A DNA stretch of 64,000 nucleotides from Viridibacillus arenosi (GTDB lineage Bacteria > Bacillota > Bacilli > Bacillales_A > Planococcaceae): the NCBI RefSeq assembly GCF_001955655.1, contig NZ_MSPW01000012.1, positions 83,874-147,873 of the forward strand. The letters run 5' to 3'. Below are positions 16,801-25,365 of the stretch, one piece after another. The notes under the pieces are model-generated. The model searched no databases. It saw only the letters and a list, made by a program, of their open reading frames with translations, and was not told where the DNA came from. The stretch's first letter is position 1, and every line of letters starts with the position of its first letter. The translations under genes and the position numbers were made by a program.

Positions 16801-17919
16801 TTATTTAACTTCAGCTGCGCATTTTACAATTTCCACTAATAAGTCCGCAAGTTTTTCTAATTCTTCAACTGGGATACGTTCTTTTGTCGTGTGGATGTCT
16901 TCATAACCGACAGCAAGATTGACTGTAGGAATGCCAAATCCAGCGATCACATTTGCATCACTACCCCCACCACTTGTCAAAATTTCTGGTGTACGACCAA
17001 TTTTACGAACTGCTTCTTGAGCCACTTTCACAACTAAATCTTCCTCAGTGAAACGAAAACCTGGGTACATGCGCTTAATAGTTACTTCGGCTTTACCACC
17101 CATTTTTTCAGCAGTTTGTTCGAAAACTTCTTTCATATGGACAGTTTGTGCCTCTAATTTCGCTTCATTAATTGAACGGGCTTCAGCTAAAATATGCACT
17201 TCATCACAAACGATATTCGTTGCTTGTCCACCTTCAAAGCGACCAATGTTTGCTGTTGTTTCAGCATCTAAACGACCTAATTTCATCGCTGCAATTGATT
17301 TTGCTGCAACTGTAATAGCTGAAATTCCTTTCTCAGGTGCAACACCAGCGTGAGCTGTTTTACCATAGATAACAGCTTCTACTTTCGCTTGGAAAGGTGC
17401 TGCAGTTACGATGCCACCTACTTTACAGTCACTATCAACGGCGAAGCCATATTTAGCAAAGATTTTAGATGGGTCTAGCTCTTTCGCTCCTGCTAAACCA
17501 CTCTCTTCGCCAGCAGTAATAATGTACTGAATATCACCATGAGTAATATTTTGTTCTTTTAAGCGTTTTGGTAACTCAAGAAGAGCTGCTATTCCAGCTT
17601 TATCATCCGCTCCTAAAATCGTAGTACCATCAGAATGGATATAGCCATCTTCTTTGAGGATTGGTTTAATTCCTTTACCAGGTACTACAGTGTCCATATG
17701 TGATGTAAAGTAAATTGGTTGTGCATCTACAGTCCCGCGTAGGGTACAGATTAAGTTACCTGAAGCATGGCCATTACGGCTTGCCGCATCATCTTCTTCA
17801 ACTTCAAAGCCTAATGCTTCTAATTTAGTTTTTAATACAGGTGAAATTTTCTCTTCATGGAATGTTTCAGAATCAATTTGTACGAGTTCCAAAAATTCTT
17901 CTACGATACGACTTGTCAT
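16801..17919 (-). CDS. M20/M25 family metallopeptidase, PepT-like (YqjE)
   Basis: 372 aa. Two-zinc aminopeptidase-type fold: FTSHMDTVVPG (first His/Asp), LGADDKAGIAALLE (bridging Asp), ITAGEESGLAGAKELD (catalytic and metal Glu), DSDCK, and the C-terminal TSGGGSDANV. The dimerisation lid domain lies between about 185 and 290. It resembles B. subtilis YqjE, a tripeptidase-T-like protein of unproven substrate. The ATG follows AAAGGGG. B. subtilis has yqjE beside yqjD and yqjC, and the same order holds here except for an inserted GNAT gene. Confidence 0.88.
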   Translation of the reverse strand: MTSRIVEEFLELVQIDSETFHEEKISPVLKTKLEALGFEVEEDDAASRNGHASGNLICTLRGTVDAQPIYFTSHMDTVVPGKGIKPILKEDGYIHSDGTTILGADDKAGIAALLELPKRLKEQNITHGDIQYIITAGEESGLAGAKELDPSKIFAKYGFAVDSDCKVGGIVTAAPFQAKVEAVIYGKTAHAGVAPEKGISAITVAAKSIAAMKLGRLDAETTANIGRFEGGQATNIVCDEVHILAEARSINEAKLEAQTVHMKEVFEQTAEKMGGKAEVTIKRMYPGFRFTEEDLVVKVAQEAVRKIGRTPEILTSGGGSDANVIAGFGIPTVNLAVGYEDIHTTKERIPVEELEKLADLLVEIVKCAAEVK

Positions 17920-18239
17920 TATGAAAGAACCCCTTTATTAACTAGATTTTACTATCTTCTTATTCCCTTATTTTAGCATAGAATTTAAGTGAACTCCTGT
18001 AATTTACTTAGGCATTCTCTAATTTCTAATTTAGTTTGATAGATTAAATGTAGCGACTTTGTATTAATATTGGCCTCTACACATATTTTTCTTCATGCGC
18101 AGCGATATTAATTGTATATTCAAACTATTAATATGAAGGATTTTTATTGATGTGAGGAGAATTTACTTAAAGTAAAAATGGATAATTTAAATTTTCAATT
18201 TCCTTTAATTGTCATTTTCACTATTTGAAAGGAGCACTC
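17920..18239. other. Intergenic region between divergent genes
   Basis: 320 bp separating the minus-strand peptidase gene and the plus-strand GNAT gene. It should hold both promoters. I see no gene, RNA structure or repeat in it. Confidence 0.6.
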
Positions 18240-18749
18240 ATGGATATTAGATTGTTAGAATCATCAGATGCAAAAAGTTATTGGGTTTTGAGATTAGAAG
18301 CATTAAAAAATAACCCAGAAGCATTTTCTTCAAGCTATGAAGAAGCTATTAAAAGAGAATTCCCTGTTGAAACTGTGTTGAAAAATTTATCGACCGAAGG
18401 AACTTTCACATTTGGGGCTTTCAATGATCAAGAACTAATAGGTGTTGTAACTTTGGTTCAAGAATTCACTTCAAAACTTCATCATAGAGCTAATATTTTT
18501 GCCATGTATGTAAGTCCTAAATTTCGTAGATTAAGCGTTGGTAAAGCACTCCTATTAACGGCAATCAATCATGCAAAGTCAATTGAAGCAATAGAAAAAA
18601 TTAATCTAGAAGTGATAACAACTAATGATAGAGCGAAAAATCTCTATATTAAAATGGGTTTCATAACATATGGACTCGAAGAACGCGCACTTAAAATCAA
18701 TAATGATTATTATGATTCAGAGTATATGGTGCTGTTCCTTAAAAAATAA
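18240..18749 (+). CDS. GNAT family N-acetyltransferase
   Basis: 169 aa acetyl-CoA-dependent N-acyltransferase fold: MDIRLLESSDAKSYWVLR at the N-terminus, strand-4 ANIFAMYVSPKFRR followed by the acetyl-CoA loop LSVGKALLLTAI (variant of RxxGxG/A), then INLEVITTNDRAKNLYIKMGF. Substrate unknown. The ATG at 18240 (AAAGGAGC, 4-nt spacing) is chosen over an in-frame TTG 15 bp upstream. It is inserted between yqjE-like and yqjD-like genes on the opposite strand. Confidence 0.87.
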   Translation: MDIRLLESSDAKSYWVLRLEALKNNPEAFSSSYEEAIKREFPVETVLKNLSTEGTFTFGAFNDQELIGVVTLVQEFTSKLHHRANIFAMYVSPKFRRLSVGKALLLTAINHAKSIEAIEKINLEVITTNDRAKNLYIKMGFITYGLEERALKINNDYYDSEYMVLFLKK

Positions 18750-18793
18750 TGTTTAACTACAACTGATTAATTACCAAATTTATGTCTGGTCAT

Positions 18794-18841
18794 AAAAGCA
18801 CCTCCTATTGTTAGTTTTAACTAACGATGGGAGGTGCTTTT
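18794..18841 (+). terminator. Terminator of the GNAT gene
   Basis: AAAAGCACCTCC (18794-18805) pairs with GGAGGTGCTTTT (18830-18841), with inner GTTAGTT/ACTAAC pairs. It lies 45 bp after the stop. Confidence 0.8.
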
Positions 18842-18954
18842 CATAAATGTTGGTCTTGACTGTTTTTCTTGCTTGTCTTGTATTAATAAGCGCTTTGGGC
18901 TAACAGGATGTTAGTCATGCAACCGTTGCGACAGGACGTCGGACATCCTCAACA

Positions 18955-20502
18955 TTAAAGTGGAATATTCCCATGTTTCTTAGCTGGTCTTGTTTCTTTT
19001 TTCGTTTTCATCATATCAAGAGCTTGGATAAGTTTGATACGTGTTTCACGTGGGTCGATTACATCGTCTACTAAGCCATGAGATGCTGCTACATATGGAT
19101 TTGCGAATTTTTCGCGGTATTCTTCAATTTTCGCTGCACGTGTTGCCTCTGGATCATCGCTGTTATCAATTTCGCGAGCGAAGATAATGTTCGCTGCTCC
19201 ATTTGGTCCCATAACGGCAATTTCAGCGTTTGGCCAAGCGTATACCATATCAGCACCAATTGCTTTAGAATTAAGTGCTACGTATGCACCACCGTATGCT
19301 TTACGAAGGATTACTGTAATTTTCGGTACAGTTGCTTCTGAGTATGCATATAAGATTTTCGCGCCGTGACGGATAATCCCACCATGCTCTTGTTTAATGC
19401 CTGGGAAGAAGCCAGTAACGTCTTCAAATGTGATGATTGGAATATTGAATGAGTCACAGAAACGGATGAAGCGAGATGCTTTATCTGATGAGTCAATATC
19501 CAGTCCACCAGCCATTACTTTTGGTTGGTTACATACTAGACCTACTACGTCCCCTTTAATACGCGCAAGCCCCACTACGACATTTTTCGCAAATTCTTTA
19601 TGTACTTCCATAAAAGAACTTGGATCAACGATTTCTTCAATAACTTTGCGAATATCGTATGGACGCGTTGCTTCTACTGGAACTAATTCAATAATATTTT
19701 CTAAATAATCGTCATTATCTTGTGGTTCAATACTTGGTGGTTTTTGTTCATTATTTTGAGGTAGGTAAGCAAGTAAATCACGTACTTGTTGTAATACCTC
19801 TTCTTCAGATGGCCCGCGGAAGTGTGCAGCTCCACTGATTGAGTTATGAACTTTTGAGCCACCTAAATCTTCAGAAGAAATTTTCTCCCCTGTTACTGTT
19901 TCGATTACTTTTGGTCCTGTGATGAACATTTGGCTTGTCTTATCTACCATGAATACGAAGTCAGTAATTGCTGGTGAATATACTGCTCCTCCTGCACAAG
20001 GTCCCATAATAACTGAGATTTGTGGAATCACACCAGAATAGATTGAGTTTCGGTAGAATATATGACCATATCCATCAAGAGATACAACACCCTCTTGGAT
20101 ACGAGCACCACCAGAATCGTTTAAGCCAACGAAAGGCGTACCGTTTTTAGCCGCTAAATCCATAACATTCGCAATTTTCATTGCATGCATTTCCCCAAGT
20201 GCACCGCCGAAAACTGTAAAGTCTTGTGAGAACAGGTAGATTGGACGACCGTTTACTTTACCGTAACCTGTAACAACGCCGTCTCCAGGTCCTTCTTTTG
20301 TATCCATACCAAAGTCTGTAGTTCGATGTTTTACGAAAGGATTAATCTCAACGAAAGTACCTTCGTCTACTAGTAAGTTAATACGTTCACGTGCAGTTAA
20401 TTTACCTTTTTCATGTTGTTTTACGATGCGGTCATCACCGCCACCTAATTCAATTTCACGTTTTCTATCATATAACTCATTGATTTTATCGAACATATCC
20501 AT
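18955..20502 (-). CDS. Acyl-CoA carboxylase beta subunit / methylmalonyl-CoA decarboxylase alpha (YqjD-like)
   Basis: 515 aa carboxyltransferase (AccD5/MmdA/PccB type). It moves CO2 between biotin and propionyl- or methylmalonyl-CoA. Two crotonase-fold halves are visible: N-terminal LNDSGGARIQEGVVSL and GPCAGGAVYSPA, and C-terminal ITFEDVTGFFPGIKQEHGGII and RKAYGGAYVALNSK, which form the CoA and biotin pockets. It follows the epimerase gene by 6 bp, as in B. subtilis yqjC-yqjD. No biotin carboxylase or biotin carrier gene is adjacent, so the partner must be elsewhere, or the protein works as a decarboxylase subunit. Confidence 0.92.
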   Translation of the reverse strand: MDMFDKINELYDRKREIELGGGDDRIVKQHEKGKLTARERINLLVDEGTFVEINPFVKHRTTDFGMDTKEGPGDGVVTGYGKVNGRPIYLFSQDFTVFGGALGEMHAMKIANVMDLAAKNGTPFVGLNDSGGARIQEGVVSLDGYGHIFYRNSIYSGVIPQISVIMGPCAGGAVYSPAITDFVFMVDKTSQMFITGPKVIETVTGEKISSEDLGGSKVHNSISGAAHFRGPSEEEVLQQVRDLLAYLPQNNEQKPPSIEPQDNDDYLENIIELVPVEATRPYDIRKVIEEIVDPSSFMEVHKEFAKNVVVGLARIKGDVVGLVCNQPKVMAGGLDIDSSDKASRFIRFCDSFNIPIITFEDVTGFFPGIKQEHGGIIRHGAKILYAYSEATVPKITVILRKAYGGAYVALNSKAIGADMVYAWPNAEIAVMGPNGAANIIFAREIDNSDDPEATRAAKIEEYREKFANPYVAASHGLVDDVIDPRETRIKLIQALDMMKTKKETRPAKKHGNIPL

Positions 20503-20508
20503 AGATGA

Positions 20509-20919
20509 TTACTCCCCCGACTCACTTTTATCGTATAACTCGTAAAGCACTCCATTAGATGACTTTGGATGAATAAAGGCCATTTTTGAGCCACCAGCGC
20601 CTGGACGTGGTTCATCTGATAGTAGGCGAACACCTTGTTCGCGAAGATCTGCCATCTTCCCTTCAATACCCTTTACCCCTAGAGCAACGTGATGAATACC
20701 TTCTCCTCTTTTTTCAATAAACTTAAAGATAGCGCTTTCTTCACTCATCGGTTCAAGCAATTCAATATGTGTATTCCCCGCATCTATAAATGCTACACGA
20801 ACTTGCTCAGTCACTACTTCTTCTATTTTTAACAAAGGTAAGCCCAACACATCTGTGTAATATGTAATTTGTTCATCAAGATTACGTACTGCAATACCGA
20901 TGTGGTCAACGTTCTCCAC
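20509..20919 (-). CDS. mce: Methylmalonyl-CoA epimerase (YqjC-like)
   Basis: 136 aa VOC-fold epimerase that interconverts the S and R forms of methylmalonyl-CoA. Metal ligands are visible: DHIGIAV (His near residue 6), HIELLEP, HHVALGV and LYELYD (Glu). The GTG at 20919 is chosen because VENVDHIGIAV is the normal start and AAGGAG lies 10 nt upstream; the frame opens 14 codons earlier without a ribosome site. It forms an operon with the carboxyltransferase and links functionally to mutA-mutB-meaB 5 kb away. Confidence 0.92.
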   Translation of the reverse strand: MENVDHIGIAVRNLDEQITYYTDVLGLPLLKIEEVVTEQVRVAFIDAGNTHIELLEPMSEESAIFKFIEKRGEGIHHVALGVKGIEGKMADLREQGVRLLSDEPRPGAGGSKMAFIHPKSSNGVLYELYDKSESGE

Positions 20920-21043
20920 TTCTCCCCAACTCCTTCTTTGTTGTATAACACAATTGTACATAATTTATAATAAAAACTCTAGCACTTGTGTAATTTTTCA
21001 AATTTGATAGAATATTTGTAGGAAAAGAAGGAGCGAACGAGAA

Positions 21044-21136
21044 ATGAGTAATAAGAAATTTCAAAAAATTGTTGTATATGCAATGATTGCTATTATGGTT
21101 ATTTCTACATTAGCTTTCGGCTTAGCAATGTTATAA
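21044..21136 (+). CDS. prli42: Prli42-like stressosome-associated membrane microprotein
   Basis: 30 aa: MSNKKFQKIVVY then a single hydrophobic helix to the C-terminus, ending FGLAML. Length, the N-terminal NKK-x-QKI-VY pattern and the lone C-terminal membrane span match Prli42, known in Listeria to anchor the stressosome to the membrane. AAGGAG lies 10 nt before the ATG, and a strong terminator follows 52 bp after the stop, so this is a real transcription unit. Most gene callers would miss it. Confidence 0.82.
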   Translation: MSNKKFQKIVVYAMIAIMVISTLAFGLAML

Positions 21137-21187
21137 TCTACTTTGCGCGTCTGAAATTTACTATTGTAATCTACAACCATACAAACT

Positions 21188-21232
21188 AAAAAAACAGCGT
21201 TATACCAGGTTAAACCGGTGTACGCTGTTTTT
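21188..21232. terminator. Terminator of the prli42 gene
   Basis: AAAAAACAGCGT pairs with ACGCTGTTTTTT, with an inner ACC/GGT pair, and T7 on the plus side. It can work on both strands. Confidence 0.8.
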
Positions 21233-21499
21233 TTATATACGAACCTTAAAAAATCTAACTTTCATATCTTTACTATTATATCAATATAACATTCGAGAGA
21301 TGTGGGGCACTCATCACTTTTATAGGGGACTACTAAATATACAGAGACTTATCTCTATTATAATTTTAGTAATCGCATGCCCATGCCGTACCTAGCCATA
21401 CGCACTTCGGCCCAAAAATAAAGTTGTTTAAATTTCAAAGAAAGAATATTTTAAAATTAAGATCACTTTCACAAAGACACACAACTTCTAAAAAAAAGA

Positions 21500-22039
21500 T
21501 TATTTTAATGGCAAATTTTCATAATCTTTTCTGAGTATAGCCATGATAACTTCATCCGAGTAAGTCCCGTTATAATATAAAGATTCACGTAAAACACCCT
21601 CTTTTACAAATCCAACTTTTTCATATACTCTTATTCCTCGCAGATTATGACTGAATACCTCTAGTTGCAAACGATTCAATTTCAATTCTTCAAAAACAAA
21701 GCGCAATACAATTATTATAGCTTCAGTCCCATATCCTTTTCCAGTTAATTCAATAGAACTCATTGATATTCTAAAACCTGCTTTATTATTTTCTTCATCA
21801 ATTTCAAAGATAGATAATTCGCCGATCATTTGGTCATTATTTTTTAAACAGATGGCAAAATCATAACGTGATGAATCATTATTTACATTATTTATATGAG
21901 CTTTAATCTGATTTAACGTAAAGTTAAGTTTTGTACCTGTCATATAACGTATTTCTTCATCTGTTGTATTTTCTAGCATTATTGGTGCGTCTGATACCTG
22001 AAGATTTCTTAAATAAATTCTTTCATTTTCTAAATACAT
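21500..22039 (-). CDS. GNAT family acetyltransferase, RimJ/RimL type
   Basis: 179 aa. N-terminal ERIYLRNLQVSDA, then IGELSIFEIDEENNKAGF (strand), the acetyl-CoA loop GKGYGTEAIIIVLRFVFEE, and NLRGIRVYEKVGFVKEGVLR. These are the classical RimJ/RimL signatures. Substrate unknown (ribosomal protein or small amine). ATG preceded by GGAGG. No operon partner: the next same-strand gene is over 200 bp away. Confidence 0.88.
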   Translation of the reverse strand: MYLENERIYLRNLQVSDAPIMLENTTDEEIRYMTGTKLNFTLNQIKAHINNVNNDSSRYDFAICLKNNDQMIGELSIFEIDEENNKAGFRISMSSIELTGKGYGTEAIIIVLRFVFEELKLNRLQLEVFSHNLRGIRVYEKVGFVKEGVLRESLYYNGTYSDEVIMAILRKDYENLPLK

Positions 22040-22242
22040 CTTACCTTCCTCCTAATAACTGCCCTTTTCTTAACTATACAAATATTCATATATCATTTTG
22101 TATATTATACTTAATAATAGAAAAAGATGGTATTAAGTTATATTCAAACCATTTTTTAAACAACTTTTTTATTTTACTCACTGACAAACGAACGTCATCC
22201 TTTAAGGGGTTTTGGTCGCCTAGGCATTCGTTTGTGTTAGAG

Positions 22243-22271
22243 AAAAAAAGCCACACCGGTTAGATGTGACT
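22243..22271 (-). terminator. Terminator of the coiled-coil small protein gene
   Basis: On the minus strand AGTCACATC pairs with GTGTGGCT (wobble included), followed by TTTTTTT. It lies just after the stop at 22279. Confidence 0.65.
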
Positions 22272-22278
22272 TTGTTAA

Positions 22279-22464
22279 TTAAAATATCTCTTTTTCAATC
22301 TCTGTAATTTCTTGTTGTAGTTTAATCTTTACTTCTCTTACCTTTTCTAATTCAATTAATTGTTTATTATCGATTAACTCTAATTCTGCCTTAGCTAGGT
22401 CTATTAATTCGCGAGACTTCTTAGTATGCTCATCTAATAATTCTTTGTTTATATTTTTCCCCAT
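22279..22464 (-). CDS. Small hypothetical coiled-coil protein
   Basis: 61 aa, rich in Glu, Lys and Leu in a heptad-like pattern (HTKKSRELIDLAKAELELID, then VREVKIKLQQEITEIEKEIF), so almost wholly a coiled coil. The ATG at 22464 is chosen; upstream residues in the same frame are hydrophobic and look like promoter DNA. The ribosome site (GGGTG) is weak. Family not recognised; the downstream terminator supports expression. Confidence 0.5.
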   Translation of the reverse strand: MGKNINKELLDEHTKKSRELIDLAKAELELIDNKQLIELEKVREVKIKLQQEITEIEKEIF

Positions 22465-22871
22465 AAGCACCCAACTTTTTTCGATTATTATAGCACGAAT
22501 GGGAATATCTATAGTCATTACATATAGCTTATTTTTAGACTGGTTTATTAATAGTAATCTGATTAGCAGTATTACTAATCTATCAACTTCCACTCATTCA
22601 AACGAACTATATCGATAACCCTAAACAATCGTATTTGGTCCGAATCATTCGCTTGCCTCAACGTAATTTAAAAATATATAGAGTCCATAGTGAATTTTCT
22701 AACCTGTGATATATTCCTAATTTCCGAAGTAAAAGTCTAGGGATTTATCTTCTACGGTCGGTCTGTTTTTTCATTCTTATATGTTAAAGGTTAAATGAGA
22801 GGAAGAATGGTAGGCGTGGTTTAAAGATGCACCTCTTGCTCTCTTCATGTATATCTCATCTTTATATAAAT
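22465..22871. other. Gene-free stretch
   Basis: About 400 AT-rich bases upstream of the coiled-coil gene and next to a recombinase relic. I see no gene or RNA. It may hold decayed mobile DNA. Confidence 0.5.
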
Positions 22872-22919
22872 AAAAAGGAGCACCAATTATACGCAGTTAA
22901 TGCGTAAATTCAGTGCTCC
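22872..22919 (-). terminator. Orphan terminator-like hairpin
   Basis: GGAGCAC (22877-22883) pairs with GTGCTCC (22913-22919), with an inner ACGCA/TGCGT stem. The minus strand continues CTTTTT. No intact gene upstream on the minus strand needs it; it borders the recombinase relic and may have come with it. Confidence 0.55.
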
Positions 22920-22992
22920 GAGTTGTTCTCGTAAGAGGTTACTCATTTATATTTATTTTAACACACTTAAATTTCATTGTTTTTGGATTCAT

Positions 22993-23149
22993 CGCAACGC
23001 TTAGATGGAATTGGTGTGGAACTGATGTAGTGACTGTTGCAAATCAACTAGGTGAATCATCCGAAATGGTCTTAAAAGTATATACTCATGCTTCTGATGA
23101 AAACAAAAATGTATCACTTGAAGTATTCAAAGATGCACTTCAAATTTGA
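22993..23149 (+). pseudogene. Tyrosine recombinase/integrase C-terminal relic
   Basis: The last about 50 codons resemble the end of a phage-type integrase: ATL, then GTDVVTVANQLGESSE, VLKVYTHASDENKN, where the Tyr of VYTHA is the position of the catalytic nucleophile. The upstream catalytic Arg box and N-terminal domains are absent and the preceding frame is unrelated hydrophobic sequence. It marks a site where a mobile element once sat, between the coiled-coil gene and yqjA. Confidence 0.65.
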
Positions 23150-23196
23150 TACATTTTCATTTTTCGTTAAAAATGGGGTACTTTTTGAGGGACTAG

Positions 23197-24195
23197 TCAG
23201 TTTTCAGCATTTGATTTCTTTTTAAAATGCTTACGTGACGGGCTTAGTCCTTTAAAATCTCGCTTTTTAGCAAGGTAGAGATCCATTTCCTCGATGAATT
23301 GATATAAGGACGCCATCGCAACGAAAGCTTCATGAGTTGTTGGTAATGGTAATTTTGCAAACTCTGCTTTCACTACCCCCAACTTTTCCCTATATTTATT
23401 AGCTGTATTTCCTGAATTAATATTTTGTGACATATCCGCTAGAAAATCCGCTACAAGTTCAGCTTGATCTACAATGACCGGAAGATCTGTGATTTTAGGT
23501 AACACACGTTCAATTATTTCTAATTGTTGTTCACGGATATCAAAATACATATAGTATAAATTTTCTCGTCTAGTTAAGTGATTTTCAACATCCTGAAAGG
23601 CTAAAGATTTTGCTCGGTTTAACACTTCAACAGCTTCTACTAGTTCTTTACCATCCCAACTGGTGTCACCATTGCGTAAATACTTCTCTATCTCAACAAA
23701 TATTGCAGTATAAAGCTCTTCAATTCGTATGCGATATTTCTCTAGTCTGTGTTTTATATCTGGCATATAAATATTCAATGCTAAACCTGTTCCGAATCCA
23801 ATTAACATTAATGATAATTCATTCATTAAAAGTCCAGTTGTAAAATTCCCTGTATGAAAAATGTGTAAAATTATAACGACACTGGAGACAAAAGCGGGGG
23901 TTATCTTCAACATTACTAAAACCGGCAAGAATACCAGTATCATACAGCCTAGTACAATCGGATGATATGCGACACCTTCAAAAAATAGAAATGCCATCAT
24001 CATGCCAATAATGCTCGCTAAAACACGTGTATAAACTTCATGGAGTGACTTTCTTTTCGTAGTTTGAATACTTAAAATCGTTAAAATGCCTGCAGAGGTA
24101 AAAAAATCTAAGCCGAAGTATTCTGCTAATCCAATTGAAATCGCTGCACCTATTGCCGTTTTCAGCGTACGATAGCCTATTGAAAATCCCTTCAC
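23197..24195 (-). CDS. Aromatic acid exporter family protein (YqjA-like)
   Basis: 332 aa. N-terminal half has about five membrane spans (residues about 10-150: AIGAAISIGLAEYFGLDFFT, ILTILSIQTTKRKS, then further hydrophobic stretches); the C-terminal half is a helical cytoplasmic domain. This is the ArAE/DUF939 organisation of B. subtilis YqjA. Export of aromatic acids is inferred from family only. GTG start after AAGGAGG. Together with brxB and the yqjC/D/E-like genes it preserves the yqiW-yqjA-E neighbourhood. Confidence 0.85.
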   Translation of the reverse strand: MKGFSIGYRTLKTAIGAAISIGLAEYFGLDFFTSAGILTILSIQTTKRKSLHEVYTRVLASIIGMMMAFLFFEGVAYHPIVLGCMILVFLPVLVMLKITPAFVSSVVIILHIFHTGNFTTGLLMNELSLMLIGFGTGLALNIYMPDIKHRLEKYRIRIEELYTAIFVEIEKYLRNGDTSWDGKELVEAVEVLNRAKSLAFQDVENHLTRRENLYYMYFDIREQQLEIIERVLPKITDLPVIVDQAELVADFLADMSQNINSGNTANKYREKLGVVKAEFAKLPLPTTHEAFVAMASLYQFIEEMDLYLAKKRDFKGLSPSRKHFKKKSNAEN

Positions 24196-24224
24196 TGAAT
24201 AACCTCCTTGTCATTTTAAGCGAT

Positions 24225-24266
24225 AAAAAGGCCATCTCTAGTCAAATATGACATTAGAGACAGCCT
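24225..24266 (-). terminator. Terminator of brxB
   Basis: On the minus strand AGGC-TCTCTAATGTCA pairs with TTGACTAGAGA-GGCC (small internal mismatches), followed by TTTTT. It lies 8 bp after the brxB stop. Confidence 0.75.
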
Positions 24267-24273
24267 ATTTCTA

Positions 24274-24714
24274 TTATACTTCTTCGCAGTATTCTTCAAA
24301 TAGTGCTTGAATACTAGTAATAACTGACATTGGATCATGTCCTTCAATTTCGTGACGTCCAATTTCAGCTACAGCTTGGCCATCTTTTAGTAAAACAAAT
24401 GATGGAGATGATGGTAAATGATCTTCTCCGAAGTGCATACGTGCTTGAGCAGTTGCTTCTTTATCTTGTCCAGCGAAAACGGTTACCAAATGTGTAGGTC
24501 GTTTATCATAATGTACAGCATGCGCTGCTGCTGGGCGTGCGATACCACCTGCACAACCGCACACAGAGTTTACCATTACTAGAGTTGTACCAGGGCGTTT
24601 AATTGCCTCATCTACTGCCTCAGGTGTAGTTAATTCTTCATAGCCACTAGAGACCATTTCTCCACGCGCTTGGCGTAGCATATCTGTCATAAACAAATCA
24701 TAATCCATATTCAT
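24274..24714 (-). CDS. brxB: Bacilliredoxin BrxB (YqiW)
   Basis: 146 aa. Thiol-disulfide exchanger that removes bacillithiol from mixed disulfides on proteins. The active site is the bacilliredoxin CGC motif in [15 protein letters not shown] (about residues 49-63), in a thioredoxin-like fold; [19 protein letters not shown] is typical of the BrxA/B family. The start has AAAGGAG about 7 nt upstream. Presence implies the organism makes bacillithiol. Confidence 0.93.
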   Translation of the reverse strand: MNMDYDLFMTDMLRQARGEMVSSGYEELTTPEAVDEAIKRPGTTLVMVNSVCGCAGGIARPAAAHAVHYDKRPTHLVTVFAGQDKEATAQARMHFGEDHLPSSPSFVLLKDGQAVAEIGRHEIEGHDPMSVITSIQALFEEYCEEV

Positions 24715-24808
24715 GTTGTAACGCTCCTTTCAAATTCTCTTTAACTATAACAGGTGAATACATGCATTACAAAGCACTTGTTCAAAAACAAAGCGATTTC
24801 CGATACTA

Positions 24809-25216
24809 TCACAAGTTTTGATAGTATTCCGGGTCTCCGCACAAATTATTCGTTGGCCAAATAAGAGTGCCTTCCTTCATATCTTCTTTATAGATATATA
24901 TTTCGCTAATACTTGCCCAATCCCCTTTATCTTCAACAATTTCAAATCTAGGATTGTTATTCATACCAATTTTGCCTTCAACTTGTATATACAATTTATT
25001 ATCAATAATTGTCATATGCTTACCTTCGTATGTATAAAAAGAATTCTTTACAGACCCATCAATATTCAACTGTGAATCATCAATTGAACGAAAAATACTT
25101 GCCTGATGAATTTCAATAGCAGATGCAGATAATGGTTTTGTTTGTAATGCTAAATAACATCCTACAAAACAAACACTAAATGCTACTAAGGCACCCCACA
25201 TCAATTTTCTTTTCAT
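24809..25216 (-). CDS. Hypothetical membrane-anchored or secreted protein
   Basis: 135 aa. N-terminal KRK then a hydrophobic helix (LMWGALVAFSVCFVGCYLAL), which is either an uncleaved anchor or a lipoprotein-like signal (VGC lacks a good lipobox). The exported part is small and beta-rich, with IDGSVKNSFYTYEGKHMTI and IYIQVEGKIG. Family not recognised. Lies alone between brxB and meaB. Confidence 0.7.
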   Translation of the reverse strand: MKRKLMWGALVAFSVCFVGCYLALQTKPLSASAIEIHQASIFRSIDDSQLNIDGSVKNSFYTYEGKHMTIIDNKLYIQVEGKIGMNNNPRFEIVEDKGDWASISEIYIYKEDMKEGTLIWPTNNLCGDPEYYQNL

Positions 25217-25307
25217 GAATGTACCTACTTTCTAAAAAAATGATATTTTTATGATAAATCAATTTAAGTCATAAGTACAGTATTGAAATGTTCCACCAGT
25301 TAGAAAT

Positions 25308-25343
25308 CAAAAAGGACCATCGATTAACAAAGATGGCCCTTTC
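25308..25343 (-). terminator. Terminator of the mutA-mutB-meaB operon
   Basis: On the minus strand AAGGGCCATC pairs with GATGGTCCTT around TTTGTTAATC, followed by TTTT. It is the first hairpin after the meaB stop. Confidence 0.8.
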
Positions 25344-25365
25344 CTTTTTATACAAATGTTAATAT

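Noticed and set aside
21931..22263. Plus-strand ORF over the 5' end of the GNAT gene and beyond
   Set aside because: Overlaps a well-supported gene and shows no domain pattern.
24818..25075. Plus-strand ORF antisense to the small membrane protein
   Set aside because: No start signals; the minus-strand frame has a signal sequence and normal composition.
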